Below are positions 6,335 to 9,226 of a stretch of 9,226 nucleotides of DNA, piece after piece. The notes beneath the pieces were generated by a model. The model ran no database searches. It was not told the DNA's origin and was given only the letters and a program-made list of their open reading frames with translations. Position 1 is the stretch's first letter. Each line of letters starts with the position of its first letter. This DNA comes from Candidatus Omnitrophota bacterium (lineage in GTDB: Bacteria; Omnitrophota; Koll11; Gygaellales; JAHJCI01), in assembly GCA_030622705.1 (NCBI GenBank), contig JAUXFU010000022.1:1-9226 (forward strand), in the 5' to 3' direction. The translations under genes and the position numbers were made by a program.

Positions 6335-7921
6335 TTACCCTAAAATCTTTTCCGCTTCTTCCCTGTAAGCATCCATCACATAGGGAATACCGGAAACCTT
6401 TGCTGCTTCTTCGCTAAGAGAAGTAATATCTTTCCTGGAAATGACGGAAAGATTGAAATTTCTGGTACCCGCCATCAATTGTTGCAACCCTACCTTTATC
6501 TTCTGCGCAAAGCTATAAATCCCTATAGCCCCTAAGGGAATCTGCTTAATTTTTTCGCCATACTTTTCTTCTAACTCCTTATAGCATACAAATATTTCTT
6601 CTGGTTTCTTCCCGTATCGGGAAACAGTGTTTGGTAAATCTTTGCCTTCAATCCAATAACCGATATTCTTACCAACCATACCGGGAATCATAAACGCTCT
6701 TCCCATACAAACTGCTTTAACATACGGTGCACCCATAGCCAAAACCTTAAAAATATGATCCTCGCTGGAAAACCCTCCTGCAATCGCGATATCAGGAACC
6801 CGCATTCCTTTCAAGGTAAGCTTTTCACATATCTCATACGCCATAGATTGTAGATAGAACGTAGGTATCCCCCATTCCTCCATCATTCTCCAGGGGCTCA
6901 TTCCTGTTCCGCCCGGCGCTCCATCAATGGTCAAAAGATCGATTTTTGCCTGTGAGCTATACTTAATAGCCATAGCAAGCTCTCTCATAGGATAAGCGCC
7001 GGTTTTTAAGGTTATACGCTTAAAACCTAAATCCCTCAAACGCTTAATCTCGGCAAAAAAGGCCTCCTCAGTCACAAATCCAAGGCGGGAATGACGTTCA
7101 AATTCTTTAATCGCTCCTGCCTTGTAAGCTGTTTGCACTGCTTTTAACGTGGGATCCGGAGTAACAATATACCCGCGTTTTTTAAGTTCTAATGCCCTGT
7201 CTAAACTTTTAACCTTGATCTCTCCTCCGATGCACTTTGCCCCCTGGCCCCATTTAAGTTCGATGGTCTCCAGGTTATGTTTTTTGCGCACGTATTCTGC
7301 AACACCAAGGCGTGTATCCTCTACATTCATCTGAACCAAGATTTCTCCGTATCCTTCGTGAAACCTTTTATAAGTCTCTATTCTTCTATCCATATCCGGA
7401 GCTTTCACAACCTTCCCCCTGGAATCGCGTTCAAGTGCAGGATCTATGCCACAAACATTCTCGCCGCAAACAAGAGTAATCCCTGATATAGCGGCACCGA
7501 TAGCAAAATGCTCCCAATTTTTACGGGCGATCTCAGTTGAACCTAATGCCCCGGTAAAAACAGGAACCATCATTTTAACCTTCTTATCCCAGCCGTATTC
7601 GGTTTCGGTATCTACTTTAGGAAAAATGGCTGTATCAGGATTAGCCGCAACCCCCTCGGGAAGCCCCTTTGCCCCCATGGCATACCCTAAGATGTTAAGA
7701 TGTGAATAATCTACGGGGTAATTTTTATCGCCGCCTGCTGATATTTCACCAAATGGACCGGGATAAATTACCTCACGGCTCCTAAAAGTTGCCTTAAAAA
7801 CCTCACAATTCCCGCGGCATCCATCAATGCACCGAGTGCATAGACCTGAACCGGGAACAACATTTCGGGATCTGTTTGCCGTCTGAGTTACATCATTAGC
7901 ATTTGGTTGTTGTAAATTCAT
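6335..7921 (-). CDS. FMN-binding glutamate-synthase-domain protein (GltB domain 2 type, stand-alone)
   Basis: The protein matches the FMN/synthase barrel of glutamate synthase, without the glutaminase (N-terminal amidotransferase) domain or C-terminal beta-helix of full GltB. In 528 residues it has an N-terminal four-cysteine cluster (Cys28, 31, 35, 39 in LCTRCIDGCRGNCE) likely to bind an iron-sulfur cluster; a barrel with KWGQGAKCIGGEI (223-235), equivalent to the GOGAT QGAKPGxGG motif; TIDGAPGGTGMSP (331-343); and the FMN-phosphate region IAGGFSSEDH (380-389) to CMGRAF (405-410). The three closely spaced cysteines that hold the 3Fe-4S cluster in classical GltB are absent; only Cys405 is in that area. 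No GltD partner is present; instead NuoG- and NuoF-like genes lie immediately upstream, so they may supply electrons (inference). The ATG at 7921 has an ideal AGGAGGT site. True substrate is not certain; glutamate formation from 2-oxoglutarate and ammonia is one possibility. Confidence 0.85.
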   Translation of the reverse strand: MNLQQPNANDVTQTANRSRNVVPGSGLCTRCIDGCRGNCEVFKATFRSREVIYPGPFGEISAGGDKNYPVDYSHLNILGYAMGAKGLPEGVAANPDTAIFPKVDTETEYGWDKKVKMMVPVFTGALGSTEIARKNWEHFAIGAAISGITLVCGENVCGIDPALERDSRGKVVKAPDMDRRIETYKRFHEGYGEILVQMNVEDTRLGVAEYVRKKHNLETIELKWGQGAKCIGGEIKVKSLDRALELKKRGYIVTPDPTLKAVQTAYKAGAIKEFERHSRLGFVTEEAFFAEIKRLRDLGFKRITLKTGAYPMRELAMAIKYSSQAKIDLLTIDGAPGGTGMSPWRMMEEWGIPTFYLQSMAYEICEKLTLKGMRVPDIAIAGGFSSEDHIFKVLAMGAPYVKAVCMGRAFMIPGMVGKNIGYWIEGKDLPNTVSRYGKKPEEIFVCYKELEEKYGEKIKQIPLGAIGIYSFAQKIKVGLQQLMAGTRNFNLSVISRKDITSLSEEAAKVSGIPYVMDAYREEAEKILG

Positions 7922-7926
7922 GTTTT

Positions 7927-7933
7927 ACCTCCT
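7927..7933 (-). promoter_or_regulatory. Strong Shine-Dalgarno site of the glutamate-synthase-like gene
   Basis: AGGAGGT, five bases before the ATG at 7921 and starting two bases after the stop of the preceding gene. It is the strongest ribosome site in the window, fixes the start and argues for high expression in one operon with the NuoF/NuoG-like genes. Confidence 0.85.
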
Positions 7934-7935
7934 GG

Positions 7936-8625
7936 TTATGGTCTTTTTCTTACACAATTAAATCCCTCTCCCAGCCTGCAATCTACACAACTATCTGGAA
8001 TCTCTTGCGCCATTGACAGCTGTGATTCGCATAAACCGCAAAGGGCTTCCTCGCCTTTTTTCATCGGGCCGGGACAAGGTGTAATTGTCATTGGACAAAC
8101 ATCTATACAGGCATTACATCTCTTGCAAAAATCCGGTCGCTTATCAAACGGCAAAGCAACATGACGTTCAATACCGCGTCCAACAAAACCTAAGGATTTA
8201 GACTGCCATACCTGGCTACAAACCCTCACGCAGCGCCCGCATAAAACGCAATTTTTGTTCTCAAAAGGATAGCGCACATTTTTAACCCCACACCTTACGG
8301 CAATATCCTGAATAGCGCGCGAATTTGGCGCTTCGGCTACTAACATCTCCGCAATATTTTTCCTGGCTTTTAGTATCTTTTCCGTATGAGCCAAAATCAC
8401 CATACCCTCTTCTACCTCAAGGGTACATGATGTAGTAACCTTTGATTTACCATTTTTAATTACTTCTACGATACACAGCCGGCATGCCCCTATAGGAGTA
8501 ATACCGTGCATATGACAAAGATGGGGAATACATATACCATAATCCAGCGCGGCATCTAACACATAAGTACCCCGAGGCGCTCTAATCTTAGCCCCATCAA
8601 TTGTAAGTGTCACATATTCACTCAT
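7936..8625 (-). CDS. NuoG/HoxU-like iron-sulfur protein (2Fe-2S plus two 4Fe-4S motifs)
   Basis: This 229-residue cytosolic electron-transfer subunit resembles the N-terminal part of NuoG and the HoxU subunit of NAD-linked hydrogenases. Residues 1-80 form a 2Fe-2S ferredoxin domain (Cys37, 48, 51, 67; IPHLCHMHG, GACRLCIVEV). Two 4Fe-4S motifs follow: CVLCGRCVRVC (Cys126, 129, 132, 136) and CKRCNACIDVCP (167, 170, 173, 177). The His/Cys N5-cluster segment of classical NuoG (HPLDCxxC-type) is not recognisable in the intervening region. A tail with further cysteines (184, 196, 199, 213, 216, 224; CGLC and CVDC pairs) is unusual and could hold another cluster. There is no molybdopterin-type domain, so it is far shorter than NuoG. 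The ATG at 8625 has GAGGGAG (8637-8631) with a 5-nt spacer overlapping the stop of the NuoF-like gene. It probably relays electrons between the NuoF-like flavoprotein and the following FMN protein. Confidence 0.85.
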   Translation of the reverse strand: MSEYVTLTIDGAKIRAPRGTYVLDAALDYGICIPHLCHMHGITPIGACRLCIVEVIKNGKSKVTTSCTLEVEEGMVILAHTEKILKARKNIAEMLVAEAPNSRAIQDIAVRCGVKNVRYPFENKNCVLCGRCVRVCSQVWQSKSLGFVGRGIERHVALPFDKRPDFCKRCNACIDVCPMTITPCPGPMKKGEEALCGLCESQLSMAQEIPDSCVDCRLGEGFNCVRKRP

Positions 8626-8635
8626 TTATTCTCCC

Positions 8636-9226
8636 TCAAGAAACACTAATTGCCTCAAACTTACATTCCTCCTTGCAAATACCGCATTTTTGGCAATTTT
8701 TATCGTCAATTCTATAGACCTTCTGTTCTACTAAGATAGCATTATGAGGACAAGCCTTTAAACAGGCTCCACAGCTTTTACATTTATCTTTATCAATCGA
8801 ATAAGCAATTAATTCTCTGCATACGCCCGCCGGACACTTCTTTTCCTTTATATGGGTTTCATACTCAGAACGAAAATAGTTAAGCGTAGAAAGCACCAGA
8901 TTAGGGGCTGTCTTGCCCAGAGCGCATAATGAGGCTATAGATACTGTCTGTGCCGTATCTTCTAAAAGTTTCAATCCCTCCTCTGTACCCTTACCTTCGG
9001 TAATATCATTAATTATTTCTAACATACGCCTTAAACCTATTCTGCAGGGAACACACTTACCGCAAGACTCATCTATGAGGAACTTTAAGAAGTATTTAGC
9101 AATATCAACCATGCAGGTTGACTCATCCATTACTACCATTCCGCCTGAGCCAACCATTGAACCTGCTTTAGTTAAAGCCTCAAAATCTACGGGTAAATCA
9201 AAGAGTCTCTCAGGCAAACAGCCCCC
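8636..9226 (-). CDS. NuoF/HydB/HndC-type NADH-binding flavoprotein subunit, C-terminal part (cut by window edge)
   Basis: This is the C-terminal 196 residues of a NADH:acceptor oxidoreductase subunit that carries FMN, NAD and a 4Fe-4S cluster in its (missing) upstream part. The reading frame is open to base 9226 and reads GGCLPERLFDLPVDF, the conserved SGGCLP region, so the TTG at 9217 is an internal Leu codon and not the start. Next come MVGSGGMVVMDESTCMVD and the N3-cluster motif ESCGKCVPCRIG plus the fourth ligand in SLCALG. The end has a two-cluster ferredoxin domain, CKSCGACLKACP and CQKCGICKEECK, absent from respiratory NuoF but typical of HydB/HndC proteins of bifurcating hydrogenases and related NADH/ferredoxin enzymes. 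A NuoE-like thioredoxin-fold gene would be expected just outside the window. The stop overlaps the ribosome site of the next gene. Family is secure, the exact complex is not. Confidence 0.92.
   Translation of the reverse strand, partial: GGCLPERLFDLPVDFEALTKAGSMVGSGGMVVMDESTCMVDIAKYFLKFLIDESCGKCVPCRIGLRRMLEIINDITEGKGTEEGLKLLEDTAQTVSIASLCALGKTAPNLVLSTLNYFRSEYETHIKEKKCPAGVCRELIAYSIDKDKCKSCGACLKACPHNAILVEQKVYRIDDKNCQKCGICKEECKFEAISVS

Noticed and set aside
9215..9217. TTG at 9217 as the start of the NuoF-like gene
   Set aside because: The frame is open to the window edge and the residues around it (GGCLPERL) are a conserved internal NuoF motif, so the gene simply continues outside the window.

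Overview
The window is densely coded on the minus strand, and no plus-strand gene could be supported. Reading in the direction of transcription (high to low coordinates), it holds: the 3' end of a NuoF/HydB-type flavin/iron-sulfur subunit (8636-9226, cut by the window edge); a short NuoG/HoxU-like iron-sulfur protein (7936-8625); a stand-alone FMN-binding glutamate-synthase-domain protein (6335-7921); carA (5044-6174); the N-terminal half only of carB (3262-4977); guaA (1524-3083); purS (1272-1520); purQ (576-1271); and the 5' end of purL (1-574, cut by the window edge).

The gene content suggests an AT-leaning, free-living anaerobic bacterium. The NuoF/NuoG-like pair with extra ferredoxin clusters is typical of anaerobes, and small PurL with separate PurS and PurQ is the non-enterobacterial arrangement. 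An uncultivated lineage such as Omnitrophota or a relative is possible, but that is a guess from overall look, not a demonstrated assignment.

There appear to be two transcriptional blocks. The first is nuoF-nuoG-gltB-like, tightly spaced with strong Shine-Dalgarno sites, probably an NAD(P)H-linked redox module. The second is nucleotide synthesis (carA, carB half, guaA, purS, purQ, purL). It starts from a near-consensus sigma-70 promoter (6267-6294) and is followed by a perfect 14-bp hairpin with a U-rich tail only 13 nt before the carA start codon, which looks like a transcription attenuator. CarA, GuaA and PurQ are all class I glutamine amidotransferases, so the second block is unified by use of glutamine amide nitrogen.

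The unusual part is the car region. carB stops at residue 571, exactly at the boundary between its two homologous synthetase halves, and its last four codons plus the start region of guaA are the two ends of a 194-bp inverted-repeat element (3083-3276) flanked by a 4-bp direct repeat. Short arrays of a degenerate 7-base repeat also sit inside carB (3528-3562), inside carA (5395-5429) and across the carA stop codon (5021-5048). None was seen in the other genes. The two internal arrays coincide with extra residues compared with ordinary CarA and CarB.

No RNA genes, CRISPR arrays or transposase genes were seen. The only non-coding stretches are the 178-nt carB-guaA gap, the 66-nt carA-carB gap and the 160-nt carA leader.
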